Shown: positions 8,341 to 15,957 of the stretch, one piece after another
How positions within the stretch are numbered: position 1 is the stretch's first letter
Layout of the letters: each line of letters opens with the position of its first letter
From: Kitasatospora xanthocidica
Lineage (GTDB): Bacteria > Actinomycetota > Actinomycetes > Streptomycetales > Streptomycetaceae
Length of the DNA: 64,000 bases
Direction: 5' to 3'
Assembly: GCF_014656195.1 (NCBI RefSeq)
Contig: NZ_BNBY01000006.1
Span: forward strand, 94,736 to 158,735
Position numbers and translations under genes: made by a program
Notes under the pieces: generated by a model
Databases searched by the model: none
What the model saw: only the letters and a program-made list of their open reading frames with translations
What the model was told of the DNA's origin: nothing

Positions 8341-9348
8341 ATGAGTGCCGCAGCCGAGAACGCGCCGGGCCGGGCCAAGGTCATCCCGATCGAGTCCGCC
8401 CCCAGCTGGACCTCGCCCGAGGGCGCCGGCCTGGCCGACCGGCTCGCCGGGGCCGTCGGCGGGGCGCTGTCCGGACCGCTCGGCCCGGCCGCGACCCGGC
8501 TGTTCGGCAAGGGCTGGGAGGGCCGCGCCGCCGAGGGACTGGCCTTCCTGCGCCGCCGGGTCACCGGGGACTACGAGGTGGACGAGTTCGGCTTCGACCG
8601 GGAGCTCACTGAGGAGGTGCTGCTCTCGCTGCTGCGCCCGCTGGCCGAGAAGTACTTCCGGATCGACGTGCAGGGCGTGGAGAACATCCCGGCCGAGGGC
8701 GGTGCGCTGATCGTCGCGAACCACTCCGGGACGATCCCGCTGGACGCGCTGATGACCCAGGTGGTCATCCACGACCACCACCCGAACCGGCGGCACCTGC
8801 GGATGCTCGCCGCCGACCTGGTCTTCGTGCTCCCCGGGATCAACGAGCTGGCCCGCAAGGCCGGCCACACGCTGGCCTGCAACGAGGACGCGCAGGCGCT
8901 GCTGGAGCGCGGCGAGGTGGTCGGGGTCTGGCCGGAGGGCTTCAAGGGCATCGGCAAGCCGTTCTCCGAGCGCTACAAGCTCCAGCGGTTCGGCCGCGGC
9001 GGGTTCGTGTCCTCGGCGCTGCGGGCGCGGGTGCCGATCGTGCCGTGCTCGATCGTCGGGGCGGAGGAGACGTACCCGATGATCGGCAACGTGAGGACGC
9101 TGGCCCGGCTGCTGGGCCTGCCGTACGTGCCGATCACGCCGACCTTCCCCTGGCTGGGCCCGGTCGGGATGCTGCCGCTGCCGACCAAGTGGACGATCCG
9201 CTTCGGCGAGCCGATCGCCACCGACACGTACCCGGCGGAGGCCGCGGAGGACCCGATGCTGGTCTTCGACCTGGCCGACGAGGTGCGGGAGACCATCCAG
9301 CACTCGCTGTACCAGCTGCTGGTGCAGCGGCGCTCGGTGTTCTTCTGA
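8341..9348 (+). CDS. 1-acyl-glycerol-phosphate acyltransferase family protein (PlsC-like)
   Basis: This 335-residue protein belongs to the lysophospholipid acyltransferase family. The catalytic HX4D motif is present as NHSGTIPLD, and the substrate-phosphate motif is seen in VWPEGFKGIGKPFSE. An N-terminal extension of about 120 residues precedes the acyltransferase domain. It shares an operon with the upstream epimerase. The donor and acceptor cannot be told from sequence. Membrane-peripheral action is expected for the family. Confidence 0.88.
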   Translation: MSAAAENAPGRAKVIPIESAPSWTSPEGAGLADRLAGAVGGALSGPLGPAATRLFGKGWEGRAAEGLAFLRRRVTGDYEVDEFGFDRELTEEVLLSLLRPLAEKYFRIDVQGVENIPAEGGALIVANHSGTIPLDALMTQVVIHDHHPNRRHLRMLAADLVFVLPGINELARKAGHTLACNEDAQALLERGEVVGVWPEGFKGIGKPFSERYKLQRFGRGGFVSSALRARVPIVPCSIVGAEETYPMIGNVRTLARLLGLPYVPITPTFPWLGPVGMLPLPTKWTIRFGEPIATDTYPAEAAEDPMLVFDLADEVRETIQHSLYQLLVQRRSVFF

Positions 9349-9388
9349 CCTTCTGACCTTCGGGCCTCAGGGCCCCAGGGCAGGCGAA

Positions 9389-9420
9389 GGGCCCGGCGGA
9401 TATCGCACTCCGCCGGGCCC
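9389..9420. terminator. Bidirectional terminator hairpin
   Basis: A perfect 12-bp stem (9389-9400 with 9409-9420) and an 8-base loop lie between the convergent acyltransferase and rsbN genes. Confidence 0.8.
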
Positions 9421-9434
9421 CGCGCACACCCCGG

Positions 9435-10739
9435 TCAGCCGCCGAGGATCCGCAGCCCGGGCAGCAGGCCCGGGACCAGTGGGGGCACCTCGACGCCCTG
9501 CTGCCGGTCCGCCTCCGGGACGCCGGGCGTGCCGGACGGCTGCGGCGCCTGCGACGGGGCCGCGTCGGCGCTGGGCGAGGGCTTGGTGCCGGTGAGCCCG
9601 CTGGTGAGGTCGCCGACCAGCCCGTTGACGGCGTCCGGCGCGCTGGTGGGCAGGGTGCTCGGCAGGCCGCCGCCCTTGCCGCCGCTGCCGCCGGTCGCGC
9701 CGGTGCCGGGGAGGACCGGGGCGTGGTCGGTGGCACCGGGGCGGTTGCCGCCGGTGGCGCCGCTGCCCGGGGCCGGTCCGCTGCCCCGGCCCGCTCCGGA
9801 GCCGTCGGCCGGGGTACCCGCGGGGGATCCGCCGGTCGACTCGGCCGAGCCGTCGCCCGCCCCGGAGCCGCCCGTGCCACCGCTCTTGGCGGGGGGCTGG
9901 GCCAGCCGCAGGGGCGCGACGTCCTCGCTTATGTCGTCGAAGAGCTGGTTCACCAGGTCGGCCTGCTGGGTGAGCTGGACGGGCAGCTTGCCCTGGAGCT
10001 CGCTCCAGCGGCCGTCCTCGTCGTGGGCGAAGCCGGCCAGCGCGCGCATCGGGTCGAGCGAGCCGTTGCTGCGGTAGACCGAGCGCAGCAGCTCGCGGCC
10101 CTTGAGCGCGTCGGCGTGCATGTCGTCCAGGGCCCGCCGGACCTGCTCGACCGTGCCCGGGCTGAGCCCGCCGGCCGGACCGGTGCGGCCGACCAGGGTC
10201 TTGGCCTCGCCGAGCCGGGTGGCGGCGTTGTCCAGCAGCAGTTCGCCGCGCTCGGAATCGGAGCCGGCGAAGTCGAGCCGCAGGCCTTCCAGTCCGCGCT
10301 TCAGCCCGTACAGCGTGTCCCCGGGGACGGCGCCGGTGCTCGCGGCGGCGGCACCGGCCAGGCTGCCGACGGCGAGCCCGGCGACGAGTCCGCCGATCGC
10401 GAACCGGCGGCTCCAGCGGCCGCGTGGCGCCGTCCGGATCGCCCGGTGGCGGCGCTGGCGGGGCACCGCGGCCCCCGGTCCGCCGGCGAAGGCCTGCTCG
10501 AACGCGGCCATCAGCTGGGCGCGTTGGACCGTCCGGACCTCCTGGTCCAGCACCGGTCCGGGTAGCGCTCCCAGCGCGTCGGTCAGGCCGACCAGTTCGA
10601 CCATCGCGGCCGAACCGGCGCCGGTGCCGGCGGCGTCGGCCGACTCCGCGTCGGCCGTGCCGCGTTGCTCCGTCCGGTGGGCCTCCAGCGCCTCGGCGAA
10701 GGCCTTCGCCCGCCGGTGCTCCAGCACGTTTGCCGTCAC
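9435..10739 (-). CDS. rsbN: Anti-sigma factor of sigma-BldN (DUF5667-type)
   Basis: The protein has about 434 residues. A cytoplasmic N-terminal domain (VLEHRRAKAFAEALEAHR, about residues 1-105) is followed by one membrane segment near residues 111-134 (FAIGGLVAGLAVGSLAGAAA). A DUF5667-like extracellular helix region comes next (GDTLYGLKRGLEGLRL), then a long Pro/Gly/Ser/Thr tail. Position next to bldN and this architecture match RsbN, which holds sigma-BldN inactive at the membrane. The GTG at 10739 has GGAGG eight bases upstream. A candidate sigma-BldN-type promoter lies in the gap before it. Confidence 0.85.
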   Translation of the reverse strand: MTANVLEHRRAKAFAEALEAHRTEQRGTADAESADAAGTGAGSAAMVELVGLTDALGALPGPVLDQEVRTVQRAQLMAAFEQAFAGGPGAAVPRQRRHRAIRTAPRGRWSRRFAIGGLVAGLAVGSLAGAAAASTGAVPGDTLYGLKRGLEGLRLDFAGSDSERGELLLDNAATRLGEAKTLVGRTGPAGGLSPGTVEQVRRALDDMHADALKGRELLRSVYRSNGSLDPMRALAGFAHDEDGRWSELQGKLPVQLTQQADLVNQLFDDISEDVAPLRLAQPPAKSGGTGGSGAGDGSAESTGGSPAGTPADGSGAGRGSGPAPGSGATGGNRPGATDHAPVLPGTGATGGSGGKGGGLPSTLPTSAPDAVNGLVGDLTSGLTGTKPSPSADAAPSQAPQPSGTPGVPEADRQQGVEVPPLVPGLLPGLRILGG

Positions 10740-10872
10740 GGGCCACACCTCCCTTCGTCGTTGTCGACACCCCGGCCCGCCGGACGGTTGCCCCGGCTGG
10801 CCAAAGCCACTCCATCGGGTGACGGGTCGCAATTCGGCTTGACCGTACGCCTGGTGGAGGCTTGCACCGTGG

Positions 10873-10900
10873 CCAACGAGCGGTGCGGGCGGTCGGTTAC
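10873..10900 (-). promoter_or_regulatory. Candidate sigma-BldN-type promoter of rsbN
   Basis: On the minus strand GTAACC (10900-10895) is followed after 16 bases by CGTTGG (10878-10873), about 135 bases before the rsbN start. A GTAACC element also lies upstream of the rodlin gene at 22490. Assignment to sigma-BldN rests on my memory of its targets and is inference. Confidence 0.4.
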
Positions 10901-11009
10901 GCACGGCTGATCATCGGATCGACCGTTCACTCTGACGTGTCGGTCGGGCGCGGACGGTGACGGCCGGCCGGGCGGCCCTCCGGCTATGTCCCCCTCGGTC
11001 ACGGCCGGC

Positions 11010-11888
11010 TCACCGCGCGTCGGGCGGGAGCAGCCGGGCCAGGGTGCGCACGGCGCGGTACTGCAGGGTCTTGATGGCACCCTCGTTCTTGCCCATGATC
11101 CGGGCCGTCTCGGCGACCGAAAGCCCTTGCAGGAAGCGCAGGGTGACGCACTCCTGCTGCTGCGGGTTGAGCCGGCGCACCGCGTCCAGCAGGGCGGCGT
11201 TGGAGAGCGACTCCAGCACCGACTCCTCCGGGCTGCGCTCGCACTCGTTGGAGTCGAGCATCTCGCCGGTGGTGACCTCCAGCCGGAAGCGGCTGGACTT
11301 GAAGTGGTCGGCGACCAGGTTGCGGGCGATGGTGACCAGCCAGGCGCCGAAGTCCCGGCCCTGCCAGGTGAAGGTGCCGATCCGGCGCAGCGCGCGCAGG
11401 AAGGTCTCGCTGGTGAGGTCCTCGGCCGTGGCCCGGCTGCCGACCCGGTAGTAGATGTACCGGTAGACGGTGTCCGCGTAGTGGTCGTAGAGCCGGCCGA
11501 AGGCGTCGCTCTCGCCGGCCTGGGCCCGCTCGACCAGCTCCATGATCGGGTTGTGCTCGGTCTCGTACCCGGGGCCGGTCGTCGTCCGGGCGCGGCCGCG
11601 GCCGACGCCGGTGGTGCCGGTGCGGCCGCGCGCCCCGGTGCCGGTCGAGCCGGCGGCGGTGGTGCGCAGCGCCAGGCCGGTGCCGTGCGGGTGGCCGAAC
11701 GGTCCGCCGGCGGTCGCGAGTTGGGGCGAGGCGGCGAGCTGGCTGCGGAGCAGCGTGCGCAGCAGGTCCAGGCCGGTGGAGATCTGCCGCTCGGCGGCCG
11801 GGCGGACGCGGTGGCCGGAGCGGGGGCGCAGGGGCGCGGACGACGGGCGGGAGGGTGCAGGCGCGTCGTTCCGGACGGGTGGGTACAC
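11010..11888 (-). CDS. bldN: ECF sigma factor BldN
   Basis: This is an extracytoplasmic-function sigma factor needed for aerial development. It directs transcription of bldM, rsbN, chaplin and rodlin genes in streptomycetes. Of 292 residues, about the first 110 form a low-complexity pro-region, as expected for BldN, which is made as a pro-protein. Region 2 follows (LYDHYADTVYRYIYYRVG, AEDLTSETFLRALRRI) and then region 4 (LNPQQQECVTLRFLQGLSV, MGKNEGAIKTLQYRAVRTL). The GTG at 11888 has GGGAG just upstream. The next gene on the same strand is its anti-sigma factor. Confidence 0.93.
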   Translation of the reverse strand: MYPPVRNDAPAPSRPSSAPLRPRSGHRVRPAAERQISTGLDLLRTLLRSQLAASPQLATAGGPFGHPHGTGLALRTTAAGSTGTGARGRTGTTGVGRGRARTTTGPGYETEHNPIMELVERAQAGESDAFGRLYDHYADTVYRYIYYRVGSRATAEDLTSETFLRALRRIGTFTWQGRDFGAWLVTIARNLVADHFKSSRFRLEVTTGEMLDSNECERSPEESVLESLSNAALLDAVRRLNPQQQECVTLRFLQGLSVAETARIMGKNEGAIKTLQYRAVRTLARLLPPDAR

Positions 11889-12321
11889 GGGACTCCCAGA
11901 GGCAGAACTGTGGACGGATCACCTCCGCCTGCGCGGAGAGCACTCCCCGAAGCGTCCGTTCGAGCGGGACGCGTGGTGACGTGCATCCAGGAGAGAATAA
12001 CGCTTTGTGCAATGACAGCTACACCGTGTGGTCGAAGTGGTCGTTTGGGATCCAGTTGTTGTGCATATTCGGCTGACACTGACCGGAGCTGTCATCGTTC
12101 ATCCGGCTCAACGTGATCGAACGGGCGCCCAGGGTGACCAATTCGGCGGTCTGACGGGCGGTTTCCCAGCCTTGAGGCTCGGCAACCCCCGACTTTCCCG
12201 GTCTGGCGAACGATCAGAACCGGTCACCGGCTGACAGGTTCGCTCAACCACCCCGGACTCGCCTGTGATGCAAGGGAGTTCGCCCGTAAGAGCGGCCAGC
12301 TCAGGGCCCTGGTTGACGCCC
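11889..12321. other. Long bldN upstream region without genes
   Basis: No coding region is credible here. The stretch is less GC-rich than its surroundings (near 11990-12080) and holds the quasi-palindrome CTACACCGTGTGG (12019-12031). This resembles the core of the operator bound by BldD, a known repressor of bldN. It fits a long, heavily regulated promoter. Confidence 0.55.
12019..12031. promoter_or_regulatory. Candidate BldD-like operator
   Basis: The core ACaCcGtGT (12021-12029) matches the ACnC/GnGT half-sites of the BldD consensus, but the outer positions do not match well. It lies about 130 bases upstream of the bldN start codon. Confidence 0.3.
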
Positions 12322-12354
12322 GCTCACCCGCCCGGGGGAACGGGCCGGGTGAGC
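12322..12354 (-). terminator. Terminator hairpin of the HAD phosphatase gene
   Basis: GCTCACCCG-CCCG pairs with CGGGCCGGGTGAGC across a six-base loop, with one bulged base. It lies about 40 bases past the stop of the reverse-strand HAD gene. Confidence 0.65.
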
Positions 12355-12391
12355 CCGCGCGAGCGCCGGTGACGGCCGCGGGAGGGTGGGA

Positions 12392-13405
12392 TCAGGCGCG
12401 CCGGCGACGGCGGTGCAGTGCCACCGCGGCGGCCGCGCCGCCGGCCAGCACGCCGACCGCGGCCGCGGCCGGCAGGCCCACCCGGGCCGCCTTCCGCCCG
12501 GTCCGGAAGTCCCGCACCCGCCACCCCTGGGCCCGGGCGTGGCGGCGCAGCGCGCCGTCCGGGTTCACCACGTACGGGTGGCCGACCAGCGAGAGCATCG
12601 GGATGTCGTTGGCCGAGTCGCTGTACGCGGCGCAGCGGTCGAGGTCGAGGCGCTCGCGGCGGGCCAGCGCGCGGACGGCGGCGGCCTTGGCCGGGCCGTG
12701 CAGCAGGTCGCCGACCAGACCGCCGGTGTACCGGCCGTCCCGGGCCTCGGCGACGGTGCCGAGCGCGCCGGTCATGCCGAGCCGCCGGGCGATGATCCGG
12801 GCCACCTCCAGCGGGGCGGCGGTCACCAGCCAGACCCGCTGGCCGGCGTCCAGGTGCATCTGGACCAGGGCGCGGGTGCCCGGCCAGATCTTGTCGGCGA
12901 CGACCTCCTCGAAGATCTCCTCGCAGATCGCCTCCAGGTCGGCGGTGGGCTTGCCGGCGACGATGCCGAGGGCGGTGTTCCGGGCGTCCGAGATGTGGTC
13001 CGGGTCCTCGGCGCCGTGCAGCCGGAACCAGGCCTGCTGCCAGGCGAAGCGGGCGATGTCGCGGCGGGTGAGGAAGCCGCGGCGGTAGAGGCCGACGCCG
13101 AGGTAGAAGATCGCGGCGCCGCGCAGGATGGTGTTGTCGCAGTCGAAGAAGGCCGCGGCGCGGGGGTCGTCCGGGTCCGGGGTGTGGTTCTCGGCCGGGG
13201 CCTTGGGGGTCTTCCCGGGCCTGGCCGCGGCCGGAGCCCCGTCGGCCTCCCGCGGGGTCGGCGCGTCCGTCGCGGGGGCGGTCGGCGCGGGCCCGGGCTC
13301 GGCGGCCAGTGCGGCCTCGGCAGCCTCGGCGGCGGCCTCGCCGGCCAGGGCGCTCCGCTCGCTGGTGGAACGTCTCGACTGGGTGAGCCTTCGGAGCACG
13401 GCCAT
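12392..13405 (-). CDS. HAD-IB family phosphatase with C-terminal membrane anchor
   Basis: The protein has about 337 residues. An Ala/Pro-rich N-terminus of about 75 residues precedes a haloacid dehalogenase domain of subfamily IB. Its motifs are FFDCDNTILRG (nucleophile and acid aspartates), VWLVTAAP, a lysine near GPAKAAAV, and AYSDSANDIPML. The C-terminus has a membrane segment (VGLPAAAAVGVLAGGAAAAV) and an Arg-rich end. The family includes phosphoserine and phospholipid phosphatases, and the substrate here is unknown. ATG 13405 is preferred; ATG 13417 is in frame four codons upstream. Confidence 0.85.
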   Translation of the reverse strand: MAVLRRLTQSRRSTSERSALAGEAAAEAAEAALAAEPGPAPTAPATDAPTPREADGAPAAARPGKTPKAPAENHTPDPDDPRAAAFFDCDNTILRGAAIFYLGVGLYRRGFLTRRDIARFAWQQAWFRLHGAEDPDHISDARNTALGIVAGKPTADLEAICEEIFEEVVADKIWPGTRALVQMHLDAGQRVWLVTAAPLEVARIIARRLGMTGALGTVAEARDGRYTGGLVGDLLHGPAKAAAVRALARRERLDLDRCAAYSDSANDIPMLSLVGHPYVVNPDGALRRHARAQGWRVRDFRTGRKAARVGLPAAAAVGVLAGGAAAAVALHRRRRRA

Positions 13406-13552
13406 GGCATCGAGCATAGCCAGCCGGGCACGCGGAGGCCGTGACGGAGCCGTGCCCACGAGGTGAACAGCTCCACCGGGCACCGGGCGGACACCCGACG
13501 CGCCGGGCGGGCCCCGGGCACGCCCTGGGCGGGCCAAGGACAGGCCGGGCGC

Positions 13553-13673
13553 CCCGCCCCGAGCCGAAGGGCCGTGCCGGTGCCGAAAGGGAGAAGCGAG
13601 GGAGCGAGGCACGAGCGAGGGAGCGCCGACCGTCGGCACCGGGTCCGAGCGGCCCGGAGGCGAGCGGGCGAGT
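13553..13673 (-). repeat. Dispersed intergenic repeat, copy A
   Basis: On the minus strand this segment reads CTCGCCCGCTCGCCTCC and so on. It matches 21050-21174 and 57719-57842 over about 120 bases, including the near-palindrome GCCGACGGTCGGCGC and the block CTTCTCCCTTTCGGCACCGG. It lies between the divergent HAD phosphatase and glutaredoxin-like genes. Confidence 0.85.
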
Positions 13674-13716
13674 GGCAGTGCGGGCGAGTGGCAGTGCGGG
13701 CGAGTGGCAGTGCGGG
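13669..13716. repeat. Three tandem 16-bp repeats abutting copy A
   Basis: The unit CGAGTGGCAGTGCGGG occurs at 13669-13684, 13685-13700 and 13701-13716, with a decayed fourth unit after it. The unit shares its GCGGGCGAG end with the terminus of the dispersed repeat and looks like a local expansion of it. The repeats run up to about 25 bases before the start codon at 13743. Confidence 0.85.
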
Positions 13717-13742
13717 CGAATGACAGCGCCCACAATGGGCTG

Positions 13743-14018
13743 GTGAGCCCACTGCTGCGACGCAAGACCCCCAAGCCCGCGGACCGTACCGTGACCCTGG
13801 TCGGCAAGCCCGGCTGCCACCTCTGCGACGAGGCCCGCGAGGTGATCGTCCGGGTGGCGGGCGAGCTGGGGGCGTCCTTCGAGGAGAAGGACATCACCCA
13901 GGACGAGGAACTGTTCCGCCGCTACTGGGAGCAGATCCCGGTCACCCTGATCGACGGCCGGCAGCACGACTTCTGGCGGGTCGACGAGCGGCGGCTGCGC
14001 GCGGCCCTGGGCGGCTGA
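13743..14018 (+). CDS. Glutaredoxin-like thiol protein
   Basis: This 91-residue protein of the thioredoxin fold (glutaredoxin-like, DUF836 type) has a CxxC active site in GKPGCHLCDEAREV and the cis-proline loop in EQIPVTLIDG. It is likely a cytoplasmic thiol-disulphide exchange protein. GTG 13743 gives a natural start (MSPLLRRKTPK). It lies just upstream of a redox-regulated locus (rex), although a terminator and an exonuclease gene intervene. Confidence 0.85.
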   Translation: MSPLLRRKTPKPADRTVTLVGKPGCHLCDEAREVIVRVAGELGASFEEKDITQDEELFRRYWEQIPVTLIDGRQHDFWRVDERRLRAALGG

Positions 14019-14040
14019 ACGGCCCCTCGCGCCGGTGTCC

Positions 14041-14066
14041 GCGCCCCCGCCGATCGGCGGGGGCGC
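14041..14066 (+). terminator. Perfect palindromic terminator
   Basis: A perfect 26-bp palindrome (GCGCCCCCGCC arms around GATC) starts 22 bases after the glutaredoxin-like stop codon. Confidence 0.75.
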
Positions 14067-14181
14067 TTCGCCGAATCGTTGCCAAACGCACGCCGTTTCG
14101 GCTTGGGGCGGGGCGGGTTGGTCGGCTTACGATCGAACGCGTTTGCGCCCGTGGGGGGCTGAGCACACGAGGAGTGTCGCC

Positions 14182-14928
14182 ATGCTTCCCGGTCCGACAC
14201 CTGGCACGCCCGAAGGCCCGTCCGGGGCCCGGGGCTTCGCCGTGGTGGACGTGGAGGCGACCGGCCGCAGCCCGTGGCGGCACCGGGTGGTCGAGGTCGC
14301 CGTGGTGCTGCTCGACGAGCGGCTGTGCCCCGAGGGGGAGTTCGCCACCCTGCTGGACCCGCTGGGCCCGGTCGGCCCGACCCATGTGCACCGGATACAC
14401 CAGGGCGACGTCGAGGGCGCCCCGCGCTTCCGCGAGATCGCCCCGCTGCTGCTGGAGCTGCTGGCCGGGCGGGTGCTGGTCGGCCACCACGTCACCTGTG
14501 ACCAGGCCTTCCTGGATCGCGAGTTCGCCCGGATCGGGGTGCCGCTGCCGCCCGTCCCGCTGCTGTGCACGATGGAGCTGGCCCGGGTCCACCTGCCGGA
14601 GGCCCCGAGTCACGGCCTGGCGGCCTGCGCGGAGGCGGCGGGCCTGGGCTGGTACCCGGCGCACACCGCGCTGGGCGACGCCCGGGTGACGGCCGACCTG
14701 CTGCGGCACTGCCTGGGCGCCCCGTCCTGCCCGCGGGACGACTGGGCGGGCCCGCTGCGCGAGGCGGCCGGGGTGCCCTGGCCGCGGCTGGGCCGGGCGC
14801 GGTCCCGCCCGTCCGGAGGGGGCGTCCCGCTGCTGCGGCGGGAGGCTCCGTACGGCCCCTGGCTGCCCGGTTCCCAGGCCCCGGAGGTCGTGCTGACCCA
14901 GGCCGCTGCTATGGGTTCGACGGCGTGA
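14182..14928 (+). CDS. DnaQ-like 3'-5' exonuclease
   Basis: This 248-residue protein contains a DEDDh exonuclease domain. Motif I is VVDVEATG, motif II lies around VGHHVTCDQAFLDREF, and motif III is HTALGDARVTADLL. These match the proofreading-exonuclease fold of DNA polymerase III epsilon and related stand-alone nucleases. The C-terminal 60 residues are Arg/Pro-rich and not conserved-looking. ATG 14182 is preceded by GAGGAG at good spacing. Its stop codon lies inside a 14-bp palindrome upstream of rex. Confidence 0.85.
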   Translation: MLPGPTPGTPEGPSGARGFAVVDVEATGRSPWRHRVVEVAVVLLDERLCPEGEFATLLDPLGPVGPTHVHRIHQGDVEGAPRFREIAPLLLELLAGRVLVGHHVTCDQAFLDREFARIGVPLPPVPLLCTMELARVHLPEAPSHGLAACAEAAGLGWYPAHTALGDARVTADLLRHCLGAPSCPRDDWAGPLREAAGVPWPRLGRARSRPSGGGVPLLRREAPYGPWLPGSQAPEVVLTQAAAMGSTA

Positions 14929-14938
14929 TGCGCATCAC
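14925..14938. promoter_or_regulatory. Perfect 14-bp palindrome between exonuclease and rex
   Basis: GTGATGCGCATCAC is a perfect palindrome overlapping the exonuclease stop codon (14926-14928), 27 bases upstream of the Rex operator. Its GTG-N8-CAC form resembles Crp-type sites, with one expected base missing. Confidence 0.4.
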
Positions 14939-14965
14939 TGTGCCCGGACAAAACGGACACCATCT

Positions 14966-14983
14966 TTGTGCACACGTTCACAA
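14966..14983 (+). promoter_or_regulatory. Rex operator (ROP) of rex-hemACD
   Basis: TTGTGCACACGTTCACAA matches the Rex consensus TTGTGAA-N4-TTCACAA at 13 of 14 positions. It lies about 47 bases upstream of rex. A -35-like TTGTGC and a -10-like TAGCCT (14989-14994) would make Rex binding block the promoter. Confidence 0.88.
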
Positions 14984-15029
14984 ACGCATAGCCTGGCTGC
15001 CAAAGCCCAGCTTCACCCACAGGAGCACC

Positions 15030-15932
15030 GTGGCAATCGGCCGATCACCACAGAGCAGTTCGCAGACGCCCGACCAGGGCGCCGCGCGCCGACCCTCGCG
15101 TGCCCGGGGCATCCCGGAGGCGACCGTCGCCCGCCTTCCCCTCTACCTGCGGGCCCTCACCGCGCTCTCCGAGCGCTCGGTGCCGACCGTCTCCTCCGAG
15201 GAGCTGGCTGCCGCGGCCGGCGTGAACTCGGCCAAGCTCCGCAAGGACTTCTCCTACCTCGGCTCCTACGGCACCCGCGGCGTCGGCTACGACGTCGAGT
15301 ACCTCGTCTACCAGATCTCCCGCGAGCTCGGCCTGACCCAGGACTGGCCCGTGGTCATCGTCGGCATCGGGAACCTCGGCCACGCCCTCGCCAACTACGG
15401 CGGCTTCGCCTCCCGCGGTTTCCGGGTGGCCGCCCTGCTCGACGCCGACGCGAACGTGGTCGGCACCAGCGCGGCCGGCCTGCCGGTGCGCCACATGGAC
15501 GAGCTGGAGTCGATCGTCGAGAGCCAGCACGTCTCCATCGGCGTGATCACCACCCCGCCCGGCGCGGCCCAGCAGGTCTGCGACCGGCTGGTCGAGGCCG
15601 GCGTCACCAGCATCCTGAACTTCGCCCCGACCGTGCTGACCGTCCCGGACGGCGTGGACGTGCGCAAGGTGGACCTCTCCATCGAGCTCCAGATCCTGGC
15701 GTTCCACGAGCAGCGCAAGGCCGGCGAGGAGCCCGACGACCGCGCCGAGTCCGTGCTCGACCGCGCCCCCGGCCCGGTCCGCGCGGCCGCCGCCAAGCTG
15801 CGCCGCGCGGCCGGCGGCAGCGGCAAGGGCCGGGGCGCCGCCGAGCCGGCGCCCAAGGACCAGGCCGAGCCGGCCAAGGGAAAGTCCGCCAAGGGCGGCG
15901 ACGGGGATCTCTCCGCGGTGATGCCCGCATGA
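15030..15932 (+). CDS. rex: Redox-sensing transcriptional repressor Rex
   Basis: Rex senses the NADH/NAD+ ratio: NADH releases it from DNA. In Streptomyces it represses respiratory genes and its own rex-hemACD operon. The 300-residue protein has an N-terminal winged helix (LPLYLRALTALSERSVPTVS, SAKLRKDFSYLGSYGTRGVG) and a Rossmann NAD(H) domain (VVIVGIGNLGHALANYGGF), then the TTPPGAAQQV region. The last 60 residues are an Ala/Lys-rich tail. GTG 15030 has AGGAG upstream. A near-consensus operator precedes it, so it is likely autoregulated. Confidence 0.95.
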   Translation: MAIGRSPQSSSQTPDQGAARRPSRARGIPEATVARLPLYLRALTALSERSVPTVSSEELAAAAGVNSAKLRKDFSYLGSYGTRGVGYDVEYLVYQISRELGLTQDWPVVIVGIGNLGHALANYGGFASRGFRVAALLDADANVVGTSAAGLPVRHMDELESIVESQHVSIGVITTPPGAAQQVCDRLVEAGVTSILNFAPTVLTVPDGVDVRKVDLSIELQILAFHEQRKAGEEPDDRAESVLDRAPGPVRAAAAKLRRAAGGSGKGRGAAEPAPKDQAEPAKGKSAKGGDGDLSAVMPA

Positions 15933-15957
15933 ACACCGAGAGCTGTGGGGGGCGGGC

